This document shows, piece by piece, positions 1 through 8,092 of a stretch of DNA of 57,483 nucleotides (positions within the stretch are counted from its first letter, which is position 1; the number at the start of each line of letters is the position of its first letter). The notes below the pieces were generated by a model. The model was not told the DNA's origin, ran no database searches, and saw only the letters and a list, made by a program, of their open reading frames with translations. Made by a program: the position numbers and the translations under genes. This DNA comes from an uncultured Schlesneria sp. (GTDB taxonomy: Bacteria > Planctomycetota > Planctomycetia > Planctomycetales > Planctomycetaceae). The stretch is taken from positions 1 to 57,483 of the forward strand of contig CAIOKO010000238.1 of the NCBI GenBank assembly GCA_903858935.1, read 5' to 3'.

Positions 1-117
1 GGGTTCATGGGTCGCAAATGCGATGGAGAGCCTGGATGGCAAACGATTTGGAACGGCCTCGATTTACTCCTGCTTTGCACAAGGGGTGCCGATTCAATCG
101 CACCAAGATGTGGGTAA
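1..117 (+). pseudogene. 3' end of an IS4-type transposase (cut by window edge)
   Basis: Frame 1 reads in from the left edge and stops at TAA 115-117. It encodes GRKCDGEPGWQTIWNGL, which matches the usual C-terminus of IS4/Tn5-like DDE transposases (a G-R-K-x-D-G-x-P-G-x-x-T-x-W-x-G-L pattern). Only about 38 residues are visible, so it cannot be told whether the gene is intact upstream. No terminal inverted repeat was recognised in the following 300 bases. Family call from the motif; it is an inference from a short segment. Confidence 0.55.
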
Positions 118-779
118 AACTGAGGCCGTTGGCCTGGGCTAACATCGGACCGTCCCGTTGGGACTTTGGATTGAAGATTGGATACGAAAAATCAGTCGCG
201 ACCGATTTTCATTGTTGTGTTGTTACGACATTCACACACCACCGTCCCGATGATCATCGCAATCTCTGGTGACCAAATTCGCTCCTGCCTGGACAAGCCA
301 CGGTGGAAAGCAAGAACATTACGGTAATGCTACGATCATCGGATTGAGCCGACTGAGGTGCTGACGAAACCCTGATATAACCAAACGTATCCCACGCAAC
401 CTTTATTAATTTTGCTCCCAAGGTTTACACGGTCATTCGACAGAAAAGCCGAATCCTAAGAGCACCTGACGGGTTAGCACCCGAGAGATTCTGTTACTTC
501 TTAGCGTCATCGCTTTTTTCGTCGGTTTCGACTGATCGTGAAATGACTCTTTGGACGTGATGGCGGTGTTTGCTTCCTTCTGTTTTGCGAGCTCGTAGAA
601 CTCGTAAAGTTTCGCTTCGAGCAACTTCTTTTCGGCATTAACCACGCATGACAATTTTGCAGCATCCATACGTTTGACGACGCAACGCGGAACTTAATGA
701 GGTAAATTATCTCTGTAGTTTCGGTCCAAACGAATGTCGTTTGATTTCAGAAAAACCAGTCGGCGAGAATACTCATACA
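118..779. other. Gene-poor stretch after the transposase tail
   Basis: About 660 bases with no convincing gene. A minus-strand open frame at 433-669 would encode 78 residues starting MDAAKLSCVVNAEKKLLEAK, with a plausible helical N-terminal half, but it has no ribosome binding site and its C-terminal half has no protein-like character. It may be a decayed small gene. The rest may include the end of the IS element. Confidence 0.4.
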
Positions 780-1094
780 AAGCGCATTCGCAATCGTCCA
801 CGGAGGTCGAATCGAACTGACGGTCCCCAATGACTGGCCCGAGGGACTTCGCGTCGAAGTTACGCCCTTACTCCGTCAAATTGGACTCGACGAAGCCAAT
901 TACCCGACGGTATTCAAAAATTGATTTCAGAAATGGATGAGATCGCCGAGCGCGTCCCGCCGGTTGATTTCGATTTTGACACGGCGGCAAACGACGAATT
1001 CCAAAAGGAAGCTGTTCGAGCATCATGGCTGAAGTCATCAGCAACGACCTTCCACCGTCCATCGTGTTTAAGCCGCAGCGCGGCGACCGAGTAG
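780..1094 (+). pseudogene. Broken antitoxin-like gene, 3' end replaced by a repeat element
   Basis: One frame reads IVHGGRIELTVPNDWPEGLR and on to LDEANYPT; a second frame continues with GIQKLISEMDEIAERVPP to a TAG at 1092-1094. Together they resemble the short planctomycete proteins of the type 'x-x-G-R-I-E-L-x-V-P-x-D-W-P-E-G ... Y-P-x-T-P-E-G-I', often annotated as hypothetical or antitoxin-like partners of PIN toxins. A small deletion around 893-912 separates the frames, no good start is visible and the last codons lie inside the left arm of the inverted repeat that begins at 1068. It is read as a decayed gene hit by a small mobile element. Family assignment is from memory of the motif. 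Confidence 0.5.
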
Positions 1095-1344
1095 AGCCTG
1101 GGGGCAGCTTGTGCCCCAGGTTTCGCCATATCAAAACCAGCAAAAAGCCCCCTCGGGGCGACCGAGATTCGGTTCTCAGACCAATCGATGCCGTTGATCT
1201 CGTTCCATTCTCTACTGGGAACCGGCAAAAATGAGACGGATTCGACTCAGCCGCCCCGCTGGGGCTTTTTATCGGTAATTGTGGCGTTTTATCCTGGGGC
1301 GGAGGTCGCCCCAGGCTCTACTCTTCCGCCGCTCTGCGGCTTAA
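1068..1344. mobile_element. 277-bp nested inverted-repeat element (MITE-like)
   Basis: The ends form an inverted repeat: 36 bases at 1068-1103 (beginning TTAAGCCGCAG) match the reverse complement of 1309-1344 at 32 of 36 positions. Inside lie two CCTGGGG...CCCCAGG hairpins (1097-1120 and 1293-1315) and a perfect 10-bp inner inverted repeat AAAAAGCCCC (1142-1151) / GGGGCTTTTT (1261-1270). No coding frame of note lies inside. The left arm supplies the stop codon of the broken gene upstream, which suggests insertion. Structure seen directly; mobility is inferred. Confidence 0.6.
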
Positions 1345-1761
1345 GACCGGCGGACCGGATGCGGGTGCAGGGCCACGTGCCCGACGTTGTTACCGTCGGA
1401 AATATTCCGCAAACCTATTTCATTAGGACATTCTAAACTTTTGGATTCTTTCCGTTTTTGCCGTTGACACACGATAAATTTACATTTATTATTTTTGTCG
1501 GCTCTATAAATTTCCCAGCGAGCAACATCGGGCGTGAAGAACTCCAGGATTAACATCCTGGGCTCGCTTGGGAATGAAAGCTACGGCTTTGAGATGTACT
1601 ACCGCGACTTTGATCTTTGACATCTTGGAATAAATTAAAAACGAACCGGAGGCGGCGAAGCGCCGAAAGAGTCGTTTCGAGAAGATCGAAAGTAGAAAAA
1701 TCAAGAAGTATCCGGTGGGAATATATCACCTGACTCGTACGGTCAAAACGGGAGGGAGACG
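1345..1761. other. Intergenic stretch without recognisable genes
   Basis: About 400 bases between two repeat structures. Nothing coding could be supported on either strand; open frames here lack start sites and protein-like composition. Confidence 0.5.
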
Positions 1762-2229
1762 TTCGGTCGAAGACCTGTGCGGGGTCCGGAGACCGTTCGC
1801 ACAACGGAAGCTGATCAAACTCAGTCAAACTGGTGCGAACTCGCGCGAACTCTGGTGAACTTGAAAAGTAGAACACTCTCTCAAATACCCAATGAATTAC
1901 GAGGAAAGGTCGAAGTCGCGCGAACTCACTCGAACTTTGACACGAAACAATGTAACGAGTCGATGACGGCGGAACGGAAGAAAAGATTTTTGAACAGAAG
2001 GATACGGAAGGTAACGAAGTTAAGAAAATCAAAGGAAACCTTCGGTCGAAGACCTGTGCGGGGTCCGGAGACCGTTCGCACAACGGGGCGAGTAATCGAA
2101 CTCGATCGAACCGTGACAAACTCGATCAAACTCGAGCGCGAGGAAAAAATTGGGAAATGGGCTCAGAAACCCAATGAATTATGGGGAATGGTCGAAGTCG
2201 AACAAACTCGATCGAACTTTGACACCAAA
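1762..2229. repeat. Diverged tandem duplication, about 280-bp period
   Basis: Two units, 1762-1947 and 2041-2229. They share 46 identical bases at their starts (1762-1807 and 2041-2086) and a second conserved block starting ACCCAATGAATTA (1887-1947 and 2169-2229). The middles differ but both are rich in short GAACTCG/CGAACT words. Between the units (1987-2016) lies a copy of the TTGAACAGAAGG motif that also flanks the GxxExxY gene at 39.1-39.7 kb. No protein-coding role is supported. Confidence 0.65.
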
Positions 2230-2474
2230 TTTTGTGGCGGCTGCAAAATCAGCCGAACCGAACAGAGGCGAAGAGCTTTTGCCACGGATGAACACTGATT
2301 TATACGCATCAATGCAAAAGATTTTTAACCCCGAGTCTGACAAATCAGAATCAGGAGAATTCAAAATTATTTTTGAATTCTCTGATTAGTGCAGATTAGT
2401 GTTCTAATCTTTCTTTTGTTTGATTTCTGGATTCTGAAAGTTGTTTGAATCATGCAGGTCGATTTTGGATGGAA

Positions 2475-2562
2475 TTGATCAAGTTGACAAAGTTGGCAAA
2501 GTTCAATCCTGCAAAAACACCTATAAAACACGGAAGTTTGTCAACTTTGTCAACTTGATCAA
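2475..2562. repeat. Long hairpin: 26-bp arms, 36-nt loop (family H, copy 1)
   Basis: Left arm 2475-2500 pairs with right arm 2537-2562 at 25 of 26 positions; each arm is itself built of a short AAGTTGRCAA-like repeat. The 36-nt loop contains CTATAAAACACGGA. A second copy with the same arm and loop lengths lies at 43616-43703. A run of T follows the right arm, so it might also stop transcription on the + strand. Confidence 0.75.
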
Positions 2563-2667
2563 CTTTTTTCGAGGACTTTCATAAGTGCGCTTACGGTGAG
2601 TAATCACGTTTTTTTCATTGTGGATTGCAAAGCAGACACTCGCACGGAAGTGACAATCGGGCGTTCA

Positions 2668-2821
2668 TCGTTTAGCGGCGCAGGCGGGATCGGCGTTCAG
2701 CCGATCTCTTCAAACGTTGTCGCAGCACCGTTTTTCGCATCGCCCGAACGAGAAATGAAGCCTCGGCTGACGGCATTTCCGCCGCTCTGTTCCCGCTTCT
2801 CTACGAGGCGCGGTTAAACGA
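2668..2821. repeat. Small element with terminal inverted repeats (family T, copy 1)
   Basis: Runs from TCGTTTAGCG to GGTTAAACGA. It shares with the next copy the blocks CCGATCTCTTC, AACGAGAAATGA, GCCTCGGCTGA and CGAGGCGCGGTTAAACGATG. The left terminal repeat has two changes from the TCGTTTAACC form. Confidence 0.6.
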
Positions 2822-2835
2822 TGAAAACGGCTGCG

Positions 2836-2984
2836 TCGTTTAACCCGAAGCCATCGGCGTCCAGCCGATCTCTTCGAGCGTCGCCAAGCTTATTACTTCG
2901 CATCGCTCCAACGAGAAATGATGCCTCGGCTGATGGCAAATCCGCCGCCTCGCTCCCGCTTCTTTTCGAGGCGCGGTTAAACGA
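2836..2984. repeat. Small element with perfect 10-bp terminal inverted repeats (family T, copy 2)
   Basis: Starts TCGTTTAACC (2836-2845) and ends GGTTAAACGA (2975-2984), a perfect 10-bp inverted pair, 149 bp in all. It follows copy 1 in the same orientation after 14 bases. A third, longer copy lies at 43371-43562. Non-coding. Confidence 0.65.
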
Positions 2985-3173
2985 TGACGACAGGTTCAAT
3001 CTTTCCTTGAAACCGCCTTCCAAAAGTTTTTCGTGAGATGTTGCGAACTGCCGCCCAGTTTTCTATGATACTTGGCCCGTTCCGGCTCCTGAGCTGAATG
3101 CTTGGATCGTCGTTTGCTCGACGCCGTGTGCTTGTCACACGCTCCGGATCTTTTTAACCCGAGATTGCTACAT

Positions 3174-4652
3174 ATGTTCGAAGGTATCGCCAACGGCCTG
3201 AAATCCGCGCTCTCCGTGTTGGGACGCGGCGGTAAGCTCACCGAATCGAATATTCGGGATGGGCTGGCGCAGGTCCGTAAAGCATTGCTCGAAGCTGACG
3301 TGCATTATGACGTCGCCACCAGTTTCATCAAACGGTGTACAGAGCAGGCGCTTGGTGATGCAGTGATGAAATCACTGCGACCCGATCAACAGATCATCGG
3401 GATCGTTCATCAGCAACTCGTCGAGTTAATGGGTCCGACGGACCATTCCTTGCACCTGCGTAAAGATACGCTCGGCAAGATCATGATGTGCGGGCTTCAG
3501 GGAAGTGGTAAAACCACAACCTGCGGCAAGCTGGCGAAGATGCTCAAAGAGCAAGGCAAAAAGCCGATGCTCGTCGCCGCCGACTTGCAGCGCCCTGCCG
3601 CTATTGAGCAACTGAAGATTATCGGCCAGCAGTTGGGTGTGCCCGTCTACAGTGAGGCTCCTGCGGGAACGACGCCTCTCAAGGTTTGTGCCAACGGTTT
3701 GATTGCCGCTCAGAAGGCGGGCGTCGACGTCATCATCTTCGATACTGCCGGTCGTCTGCACGTCGACCAGGATTTGATGAAAGAGCTCGAACAGATTGAT
3801 CGAAAGGTACAGCCCGATCAGATTCTGCTCGTCTGCGATGCGATGACCGGCCAGGACGCGGTCAACAGTGCCAAAGCGTTTAATGAAGCGCTGGAACTGG
3901 ACGGCGTGATCCTGACAAAGCTTGACGGTGATACTCGCGGTGGTGCCGCGATCAGCGTAAAAGAAGTGACCGGCGTCCCGATCAAGTTCATCGGGGTCGG
4001 TGAGCAACTGGATAAGCTCGAGCCTTTTCATCCCGACCGGATGGCAGGACGAATTCTCGGCATGGGTGACATCGTCACCTTGTTCGAGAAGGCTGCCGAG
4101 CAGATGGACGAAGCCGAAGTTCTCCGCCAGCAGGAGAAGATGGCGGCGGGTAAGTTCACTCTGGAAGATTTCCGCGATCAGATGAAGATGATCCGCAAAA
4201 TGGGATCGTTGAAAGATCTGATGAAGATGATCCCCGGCCTTGGCGGATTACTCGCTTCAAACCCTGACGTAGATGCCGATAGCGACATGGGGCGAATCGA
4301 AGCGGTGATCAACTCGATGACCCCCTACGAACGGAATCATCCCGACAAGATCGATCGCAGCCGTCGCCATCGTATCGCTCGCGGTGCGGGAACGGACCCG
4401 GCGGATGTGAACCGGATTCTGAAAGATTTCCATCAGATGGCCGGGATGGCTCAGAAGATGTCCGGCCTGGGTGCGATGGATCGAATGAAAGCCGTACGTG
4501 ACCTTGCTCAGGGAGGGATGTCCAATCCTGGCGGCGGTCTGCGGATGCAGAAAGAACGCTCAAAGCGTGGTCCGGCTGACGAAAGACTGGCGGAAGAAAA
4601 GCGGAAGAAAGCTCGTAAAGACGCCAAGAAGCAGAAGAAACGTAACCGGTAA
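3174..4652 (+). CDS. ffh: Signal recognition particle GTPase Ffh (SRP54)
   Basis: Protein part of the signal recognition particle; binds SRP RNA and signal sequences of nascent membrane and secreted proteins and hands them to FtsY at the membrane. The 492-residue product has the N domain, then the G domain with P-loop [10 protein letters not shown] (about residue 107), DTAGRLHVD, and [10 protein letters not shown], then a Met-rich M domain and a very basic Lys/Arg tail. The start at 3174 ([17 protein letters not shown]) matches the family N-terminus; an in-frame extension to 3102 is not conserved in kind. It heads the rpsP-trmD-rplS block as in many bacteria. The last codons are repeated 143 bp downstream (4778-4791), flanking a repeat element. 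Confidence 0.97.
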   Translation: MFEGIANGLKSALSVLGRGGKLTESNIRDGLAQVRKALLEADVHYDVATSFIKRCTEQALGDAVMKSLRPDQQIIGIVHQQLVELMGPTDHSLHLRKDTLGKIMMCGLQGSGKTTTCGKLAKMLKEQGKKPMLVAADLQRPAAIEQLKIIGQQLGVPVYSEAPAGTTPLKVCANGLIAAQKAGVDVIIFDTAGRLHVDQDLMKELEQIDRKVQPDQILLVCDAMTGQDAVNSAKAFNEALELDGVILTKLDGDTRGGAAISVKEVTGVPIKFIGVGEQLDKLEPFHPDRMAGRILGMGDIVTLFEKAAEQMDEAEVLRQQEKMAAGKFTLEDFRDQMKMIRKMGSLKDLMKMIPGLGGLLASNPDVDADSDMGRIEAVINSMTPYERNHPDKIDRSRRHRIARGAGTDPADVNRILKDFHQMAGMAQKMSGLGAMDRMKAVRDLAQGGMSNPGGGLRMQKERSKRGPADERLAEEKRKKARKDAKKQKKRNR

Positions 4653-4672
4653 CCTGGAATCAGGACTCAAGT

Positions 4673-4763
4673 GCCACTGCCTGATTGTCTTCGAGTAAGC
4701 AGTGCTCTTGGGAAATAGTTGAAAATGCGAAGAGACTGCTTCGCCGAAGACTCTGAAGCAGTG
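4673..4763. repeat. Double-hairpin repeat (family C, copy A) after ffh
   Basis: Two stems: CACTGC (4675-4680) with GCAGTG (4699-4704), then ACTGCTTC (4735-4742) with GAAGCAGT (4755-4762). The same two-stem arrangement is found after yaiI (19315-19408) and, for the first stem, at 31883-31914. It lies between two copies of AAGAAACGTAACCG (4635-4648 and 4778-4791), the first being the ffh 3' end. It could end transcription weakly or act on mRNA 3' ends; no T-run follows. Confidence 0.65.
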
Positions 4764-4817
4764 CAGAATTCAAGAAAAAGAAACGTAACCGTTAAACACG
4801 AAACCAAGGAGCATTGA

Positions 4818-5183
4818 GTGGCAGTTCGTATTCGAATGAAGAAAATTGGGCGGAAGCATCGACCGTTTTATCGTATCTGCGTGATGGATTCACGAGTCCA
4901 TCGCGAAGGAAAGGCGATCGAAGAGATTGGCTGGTACGACACTTCGGTCTCGGATAAGTCAAAGCGAGTCAAGGTTGATCTTGCTCGAGTGGACTACTGG
5001 GTTTCGGTCGGTGCAAGCTTGTCCGATCGAGTCGCGACACTCGTCAAGAAGGTCAAGACAAACAGCTTTACAACGGCAGCTGCACCAGCTCCGATGCAGT
5101 CTCCGAAGATTAAGGAAACAGCTCCTGCGGCACCAGAAGGAGCCGAAGGAGAAGCCGCTCCAGCAGAAGCCGCGGCAGAATAG
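4818..5183 (+). CDS. rpsP: Small ribosomal subunit protein bS16
   Basis: Component of the 30S body needed for its assembly. The 121-residue product starts MAVRIRMKKIGRKHRPFYRI, typical of S16, and carries the usual R-x-Y-D/E core. GTG start at 4818 with a strong AAGGAG six bases upstream. The family is usually 80-90 residues; here about 35 extra C-terminal residues are Ala/Glu/Pro-rich and probably disordered, a common feature in planctomycetes. Lies 165 bp after ffh; the expected rimM is not found between it and trmD. Confidence 0.96.
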   Translation: MAVRIRMKKIGRKHRPFYRICVMDSRVHREGKAIEEIGWYDTSVSDKSKRVKVDLARVDYWVSVGASLSDRVATLVKKVKTNSFTTAAAPAPMQSPKIKETAPAAPEGAEGEAAPAEAAAE

Positions 5184-5304
5184 TCTGGGTGGGCCAGACG
5201 GTGCCAAACAAGTTTGGTGCAGGCTGGTTTTGCGAAGACAGGTTTGAGTTTGACTGTGACTGGTTTGTTTTTGCCTGGTTGAGTTTGTTTTTGTTGGCGT
5301 CACC

Positions 5305-5985
5305 ATGCGATTTGATGTTCTGACGCTGTTTCCTGAACTGTTTCACAGTTACCTGCAACAGAGCCTGCTGAAGCTCGCTATCGAGAAGACGCTGGTCGAT
5401 GTCCGGTTGTGGAATATTCGGGATTGGTCGACAGACAAGCATAAATCTGTGGACGACACCCCCTATGGCGGCGGGCCGGGAATGTTAATGTCCTGTCCTG
5501 CGGTTTATGGGTGTGTAGAAGCGGCTCAAGCAGACGGAACTGAGCCAGGCCGATTGATCATGTTGACGCCGCAAGGCCGAAAGCTGGATCAGTCGCTGGT
5601 GAGGGAATTATCAACCTTCAATCGATTGTTATTATTGTGCGGACGTTACGAAGGGTTTGACGAACGGATCAACCAGGGGCTGGAGCCCCTGGAAGTTTCT
5701 GCAGGCGACTTCATCTGTAACGGCGGCGAAGTTCCCGCAATGATGATCATCGATACGGTAATTCGACTGGTGCCAGGTGTTTTGGGTGACGAAACAAGCA
5801 GCAAGTATGATTCGTTTGGAGAAAGTGGCCTGCTGGAATACCCGCAGTACACTCGACCTCGCGAGTTTCGAGGGATGACGGTCCCTGATGTGTTACTCAG
5901 CGGAAATCACGCAGTGATCGCGGAGTGGCGGTATCAACAAAGTATTGAACGGACTCGTCGTAAACGCGGCGATCTGATGAAGTGA
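5305..5985 (+). CDS. trmD: tRNA (guanine-37-N1)-methyltransferase TrmD
   Basis: Transfers methyl from S-adenosylmethionine to N1 of G37 in tRNAs reading CNN codons, preventing +1 frameshifts. The 226-residue SPOUT-fold protein begins MRFDVLTLFPELF and shows the signature DDTPYGGGPGMLM, the knot motif LLCGRYEGFDERI and the G-D-F-x-x-x-G-G-E-V-P loop. ATG at 5305, with no strong ribosome binding site (the family N-terminus fixes the start). Sits between rpsP and rplS as in most bacteria. Confidence 0.97.
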   Translation: MRFDVLTLFPELFHSYLQQSLLKLAIEKTLVDVRLWNIRDWSTDKHKSVDDTPYGGGPGMLMSCPAVYGCVEAAQADGTEPGRLIMLTPQGRKLDQSLVRELSTFNRLLLLCGRYEGFDERINQGLEPLEVSAGDFICNGGEVPAMMIIDTVIRLVPGVLGDETSSKYDSFGESGLLEYPQYTRPREFRGMTVPDVLLSGNHAVIAEWRYQQSIERTRRKRGDLMK

Positions 5986-6179
5986 TAAATAACCGCCCCA
6001 GGCGGTTCGCCAGGAGCTTCCGCTCCATAAACCAGAAGAACTTTGGCAACACCTTCGATGTCAAATTCCTCTGGAGAAGTTGAAAGTCAGTGTGGGTCAG
6101 ACCCACCCGCCTGGAGGATAAACTCGGGCGAACGTGAGTCAACGGCGAGACAGCTCGCCACAGAGAATTGGAAATAACC
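5986..6179 (+). promoter_or_regulatory. Structured rplS leader region
   Basis: The 190-base trmD-rplS gap contains two small hairpins, ACCGCC/GGCGGT near 5990-6005 and GGAGC/GCTCC near 6013-6026. L19 leaders are regulatory in some Firmicutes, but no match to a known leader is claimed here; the function is only a possibility. Confidence 0.3.
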
Positions 6180-6599
6180 ATGATTAAGCCACTCATTAAG
6201 CAAGTCGAAGATCAATATCTCCGCAAAGAACCGCTCGTATTCGAAATTGGTGACACGGTCGACGTGCATCAGCGAATTCTCGAAGGAGATAAAGAGCGTA
6301 TTCAGGTTTTTAACGGAGTCGTCATCGCCCGACGTGGTGGTGGAACCCGTGAGAAATTCACCGTCCGACGTATCGTGTCGGGTGAAGGTGTTGAGCGAAC
6401 ATTCCCATTCCATTCACCAAAGATCGCCAAGATCGAAGTGAAGCGACATGGTAAAGTTCGTCGCGCCAAGCTGTTCTATCTACGCGATCGAATCGGTAAG
6501 GCAACCAAGCTGGTCGAACGAGTTGACAAGGCCGAAAAAGAAGCCGCTCGTGCCGCGAAGAGCCAGGCTAAGGCCAAGGCCAAAGAAGCGACGAGCTGA
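6180..6599 (+). CDS. rplS: Large ribosomal subunit protein bL19
   Basis: Protein of the 50S subunit at the 30S interface. The 139-residue product has the L19 core ([53 protein letters not shown]) followed by an Ala/Lys-rich helical tail of about 25 residues. Start chosen at ATG 6180 ([11 protein letters not shown]), which aligns with family N-termini; an in-frame TTG at 6168 adds four residues. Last gene of the canonical ribosomal part of the block. Confidence 0.96.
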   Translation: MIKPLIKQVEDQYLRKEPLVFEIGDTVDVHQRILEGDKERIQVFNGVVIARRGGGTREKFTVRRIVSGEGVERTFPFHSPKIAKIEVKRHGKVRRAKLFYLRDRIGKATKLVERVDKAEKEAARAAKSQAKAKAKEATS

Positions 6600-6651
6600 T
6601 CGGACTTGGCGTAAGGCCGTAGTTCGTGAGGGTTGTTGAATGGACAAATGT

Positions 6652-6684
6652 AGCCCGATTGGATGTGCTCCGATCGGGCTACTG
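6652..6684. terminator. Hairpin after rplS, possible terminator
   Basis: GTAGCCCGAT pairs with ATCGGGCTAC across a short inner part (TGGA...TCC). It stands 50 bases after the rplS stop, but no T-run follows, so it may be a repeat or an mRNA-stabilising hairpin rather than a Rho-independent terminator. Confidence 0.4.
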
Positions 6685-6880
6685 CGCCAAAGACAATCTG
6701 ACGAAGCCCCACCTCCCCCGTGGAGGTAGTTAACGGGCATTTGTACCAGCCCAGCCACGATTCACCGAAACGATGCGACGCCCAAATACAATGTGCCAGG
6801 GCAAAGGCCCGATGACCACACCCGCAGGGTAGGTGGGGTGGGGGTTTGTTTTCGTGTGAACTTCGCGAGGCGGCATCACG

Positions 6881-7306
6881 ATGTTTGGCTGGTTCAAGCG
6901 ATTTCTGAAGTCCACCCGAGGCTCTCGTCAGCAATTCGGCAACAAGGGCGAAGCCGAAGCCGCCCGGTTCCTTGAGGGACTCGGTTACAAGATCCTTCAT
7001 TGGCAGTTACGAGGTCGATACGGGGAACTGGATCTCGTTGTCTTAGACGGCGATACGATTGTCTTCGTCGAAGTGAAGACGCGAGCCTCAACCGCAGCAG
7101 GGCACCCGACGGAATCGATCACATCGGCCAAACAGGGCAAGATCACCCGATCGGCACTCGCTTTTCTCAAGAAACATCGCTGGCTGAACCGCAAAGCCAG
7201 GTTCGATGTCGTTTCGATCATCTGGCCAAAAGACGGACAGCCACCGGAGATTCAGCATTACATCAATGCATTCGAACCAGTTGGATTTGGGCAGATGTAT
7301 TCGTAA
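6881..7306 (+). CDS. yraN: YraN/UPF0102 family nuclease-like protein
   Basis: Member of the UPF0102 family with a predicted Holliday-junction-resolvase-type (PD-(D/E)XK) fold; its role in the cell is not established. The 141-residue product shows the family pattern: NKGEAEAARFLEGLGYKIL near residue 21, then GELDLVVLDGDTIVFVEVKT with the D...E-x-K active-site arrangement. ATG at 6881. It is 280 bp after rplS and close to the acyl-carrier-like membrane gene. In many bacteria yraN sits near rplS or rnhB, so the position fits. Confidence 0.9.
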   Translation: MFGWFKRFLKSTRGSRQQFGNKGEAEAARFLEGLGYKILHWQLRGRYGELDLVVLDGDTIVFVEVKTRASTAAGHPTESITSAKQGKITRSALAFLKKHRWLNRKARFDVVSIIWPKDGQPPEIQHYINAFEPVGFGQMYS

Positions 7307-7347
7307 CTCTAATGAGAAAACTTCGTCGCATAGAACGTGGATAGCCC

Positions 7348-8037
7348 ATGGGACTCGACTTTGTTGAAATCGTGATGGAGGTCGAAGAAACCTTTGGCAT
7401 TCGGTTTCGGTCGGAAGAGTTCAGTTCAATTCAAACGGTCGGAGATTTTGTCAGTCTGATTCGTTCGCGAATCGTGGCTGCTGATACCGTGGCCTGCCCC
7501 AGCTTGTCGCAATTTCTCCGGCTTCGATCATTAGTCCGTGAAGTTGCCGGCAAACCCGAACTGCGCATTCGTCCGTCGCACCGACTTGAATCAACTCTTT
7601 CCAGTGACGAGATCCGCCGACTTTGGCAGTCGATGCAGGAAAAGCTTGGGATCTACCCTGCCCCTCTGCGGCTTCCTCGATATCTTCGGAACACCCTGCT
7701 ATTGATCGCAGTTACGATCCTATTTGGAACCGTTGGGTATGCGATTGCGAATGACGTTGTCCTATTACCACAAGCACTACTTTTCAGCGCGTTCATCGCC
7801 ATTTCTCTGATTCTATTCGGCGGGGGTTTTCGATCGGTCCCCCCAGTCGGCTGGGCAACGTTTGGCGAAATGACTCGACAATTGTCAGGCACCATTGTTG
7901 CCACCAGAAATTTACACTTGAGAACAGACGACTTGATTCTCGAAAAACTACGCCCAATTTTTTCGGACATTCTCAACATTAAACCCAACGAAATTGTCCT
8001 ATCCGCTCGATTGATTGAAGACCTTCGTGTGAGCTGA
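7348..8037 (+). CDS. Membrane protein with two half acyl-carrier-like domains
   Basis: 229 residues. The N-terminus (LDFVEIVMEVEETFGIRF ... VGDFVSLI) reads like helix 2 onward of an acyl carrier protein, starting exactly where the DSL phosphopantetheine site would be, but with Met-Gly in place of Asp-Ser. The C-terminus (LRPIFSDILNIKPNEIVLSA, then LIEDL) reads like ACP helix 1 up to the residues just before DSL, where the protein stops. Between them are two hydrophobic segments (about residues 112-132 and 138-155). No serine for 4'-phosphopantetheine is present. An in-frame TAG nine bases... (7342-7344) precedes the ATG, so it is not simply a missed longer N-terminus. Function unknown; it could be a permuted, non-carrier ACP fold or the remnant of a longer gene. 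Confidence 0.65.
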   Translation: MGLDFVEIVMEVEETFGIRFRSEEFSSIQTVGDFVSLIRSRIVAADTVACPSLSQFLRLRSLVREVAGKPELRIRPSHRLESTLSSDEIRRLWQSMQEKLGIYPAPLRLPRYLRNTLLLIAVTILFGTVGYAIANDVVLLPQALLFSAFIAISLILFGGGFRSVPPVGWATFGEMTRQLSGTIVATRNLHLRTDDLILEKLRPIFSDILNIKPNEIVLSARLIEDLRVS

Positions 8038-8092
8038 CGTATTGGGGTCTAAAGATACAACCACTCGAAAGATTCGGATTTCCGCTGCCCGT

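Noticed and set aside
433-669. Minus-strand frame of 78 residues near the left edge
   Set aside because: No ribosome binding site, mixed composition, and no recognisable domain; kept only as a note in the gap entry.
1777-2298. 173-residue + strand frame and overlapping 189-residue minus frame in the tandem duplication
   Set aside because: Both owe their length to the short-period CGAACT/GAACTCG composition and to the duplicated block; neither has a ribosome binding site or protein-like sequence.
3426-4031. 201-residue minus-strand frame inside ffh
   Set aside because: Antisense shadow of a strongly conserved GTPase gene.
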